A program made the translations under genes and the position numbers. Positions 4,761 through 5,970 of a stretch of DNA of 5,970 nt are shown here, piece by piece. Each line of letters starts with the position of its first letter. Positions within the stretch are counted from its first letter, which is position 1. The stretch is from contig CAMLET010000223.1 of the NCBI GenBank assembly GCA_946479125.1, forward strand, positions 1 through 5,970, read 5' to 3'. The DNA is from an uncultured Flavobacteriales bacterium. GTDB taxonomy: Bacteria; Bacteroidota; Bacteroidia; Flavobacteriales; Crocinitomicaceae. A model generated the notes under the pieces. The model had not been told where the DNA came from. It did no database searches and saw only the letters and a program-made list of their open reading frames with translations.

Positions 4761-5970
4761 ATGAAACATCTAGTCTTATTTACACTTCTACTTTTGGCTT
4801 TTGGCTCTAAGGGGCAAGATTATTCCAGAGCGAAAGTCATGGCAACCAGCGAAGGGCTGCAACAATTAGCTGAACTTGGAATAGCTGTAGACCATGGTAT
4901 TCGTAAACAGGGCACATTTCTAATATCAGATTTTTCGAAACGTGAACTTGAAATAATGCGGAACAACGGATTCGAAGTGGAAATATTGATAGCTGATGTT
5001 CAGGCCTTCTATGTCAATCAGAACAAAGGCACAATTGCTACAGCTGTCGAAAAAAATGCAAGCTGTGAGAACGTTCATCAAGAAACATTCACTCCTGAAA
5101 TCCCTTCTAATTTCCATTTGGGATCAATGGGTGGTTTCTACACATATCAGGAATTTCTTGATGAATTGGATGCCATGACCACGCAATACCCAAATCTCAT
5201 AACCGCACGTGCTCCGATTTCCAGCTTTTTAACTCATGACGGCAGACCGCTATATTGGTTGCGTTTAAGTGATAATGCAGGAACAGATGAACCGGAGCCA
5301 GAAGTATTACACTCTGCACTTCATCATGCTCGTGAACCCAATTCATTATCAGAGGTAATCTTTTACATGTGGTATCTATTGGAAAATTATGCTACCAATG
5401 ACGAAGTAAAATACTTGGTTGACAACACTGAGATTTATTTTGTCCCGATGATCAACCCTGACGGGTACATTTACAACGAGACAACCGATCCAAATGGTGG
5501 CGGAATGTGGCGAAAGAACAGAAGAAACAATGGTGATGGCACTTATGGAGTTGATTTGAATAGAAACTACTCTCACGCCTGGGGAACAACCGGAATCAGT
5601 ATGGATACCGATAGTGAAATATATCCTGGAACCGGACCTTTCTCCGAACCCGAGACACAGGCAATAAAATGGTTCTGTGAAAACAGAGATTTCCAATACG
5701 CATTGAACGCTCACACTTTCGGAAACCTACTCCTCTTCCCCTTCGGAAATGAATACGGCGTTTATGCCGATGATCACGATTATTTCAGTGCCTTCACTGA
5801 CCACATGGTGAGATACAACGATTACGCCGCTGAACAAAGCACTTACTTATATTTGATATCCGGAGGATCCGACGACTATATGTATGGGGAGGATCTTGGT
5901 ATTAAACCGGAAATATTTGCAATGACCCCAGAGGTTTCCAATACTGAAGGTGGATTTTGGCCACAAGCAG
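4761..5970 (+). CDS. Secreted M14 zinc carboxypeptidase, 5' part
   Basis: M14 peptidases use one zinc ion to remove C-terminal residues from peptides. The first 403 residues are visible and the gene continues beyond the right edge. A signal peptide covers about residues 1-19 (MKHLVLFTLLLLAFGSKGQ). A region of roughly 100 residues follows (AELGIAVDHGIRKQGTFLI at 37-55), of the kind preceding the catalytic domain in Bacteroidota homologues. The catalytic domain begins near 125. Zinc ligands are His189 and Glu192 in HHARE (188-192) and His318 in NAHTFGN. Substrate-binding residues by comparison with carboxypeptidase A are Arg251 (MWRKN) and Asn267-Arg268 (DLNRNY). Tyr375 lies in SGGSDDYMYGE, and the general base is Glu391 in TPEV. 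The set is complete, so the enzyme is probably active. Large C-terminal additions, including a type IX secretion sorting domain, are common in such proteins but cannot be seen here. A separate promoter and a 114-nt gap suggest it is not in the gldD operon. Confidence 0.93.
   Translation, partial: MKHLVLFTLLLLAFGSKGQDYSRAKVMATSEGLQQLAELGIAVDHGIRKQGTFLISDFSKRELEIMRNNGFEVEILIADVQAFYVNQNKGTIATAVEKNASCENVHQETFTPEIPSNFHLGSMGGFYTYQEFLDELDAMTTQYPNLITARAPISSFLTHDGRPLYWLRLSDNAGTDEPEPEVLHSALHHAREPNSLSEVIFYMWYLLENYATNDEVKYLVDNTEIYFVPMINPDGYIYNETTDPNGGGMWRKNRRNNGDGTYGVDLNRNYSHAWGTTGISMDTDSEIYPGTGPFSEPETQAIKWFCENRDFQYALNAHTFGNLLLFPFGNEYGVYADDHDYFSAFTDHMVRYNDYAAEQSTYLYLISGGSDDYMYGEDLGIKPEIFAMTPEVSNTEGGFWPQA

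Noticed and set aside
4996..5178. Plus-strand open frame of 60 codons
   Set aside because: It lies in another frame inside the M14 peptidase gene, which is continuous through this stretch.
5376..5714. Minus-strand open frame of 112 codons
   Set aside because: It is antisense to the catalytic domain of the M14 peptidase and has no recognisable features.

Overview
The window is typical of a member of the Bacteroidota, most likely Flavobacteriales. It is AT-rich and none of its genes has a convincing Shine-Dalgarno sequence. Several promoters carry the Bacteroidota -7 element TAnnTTTG. The gene order RNase G / HU / mutY / ssb / gldE / gldD is one I recognise from flavobacterial genomes, and gldD and gldE belong to the gliding-motility set of that phylum.

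Left arm (minus strand, 1-1027). The 5' part of an RNase E/G gene runs off the left edge (start at 407). Upstream of it is a 30-residue, extremely basic ribosomal-protein-like gene (498-590), followed by an HU-type nucleoid protein (737-1027). A strong intrinsic terminator (651-684) ends the HU transcript. A weaker terminator or attenuator (431-470) lies between the 30-residue gene and the RNase gene.

Centre and right arm (plus strand, 1103-4646). A compact divergent promoter region at about 1060-1107 serves HU in one direction and mutY in the other. mutY (adenine glycosylase) is followed by a 150-nt gap that contains an 11-unit heptanucleotide tandem repeat running into the ssb promoter. Then ssb, gldE and gldD follow almost without gaps: 9 nt between ssb and gldE, and a 17-nt overlap between gldE and gldD. 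This ties single-stranded DNA binding, a CNNM/CBS membrane protein and a gliding lipoprotein into one likely transcript.

Right end (4647-5970). A 114-nt gap holds an imperfect inverted repeat built from the same heptamer as the mutY-ssb repeat. After it comes the 5' part of a secreted M14 zinc carboxypeptidase (from 4761, cut by the window edge) with the catalytic set visible.

I find no evidence for an undescribed multi-gene system; the coding content is recognisable housekeeping and gliding-associated genes. The least explained structure is the heptamer repeat family in the two intergenic gaps (2177-2253 and 4648-4703), which share exact 14-mers in both orientations.
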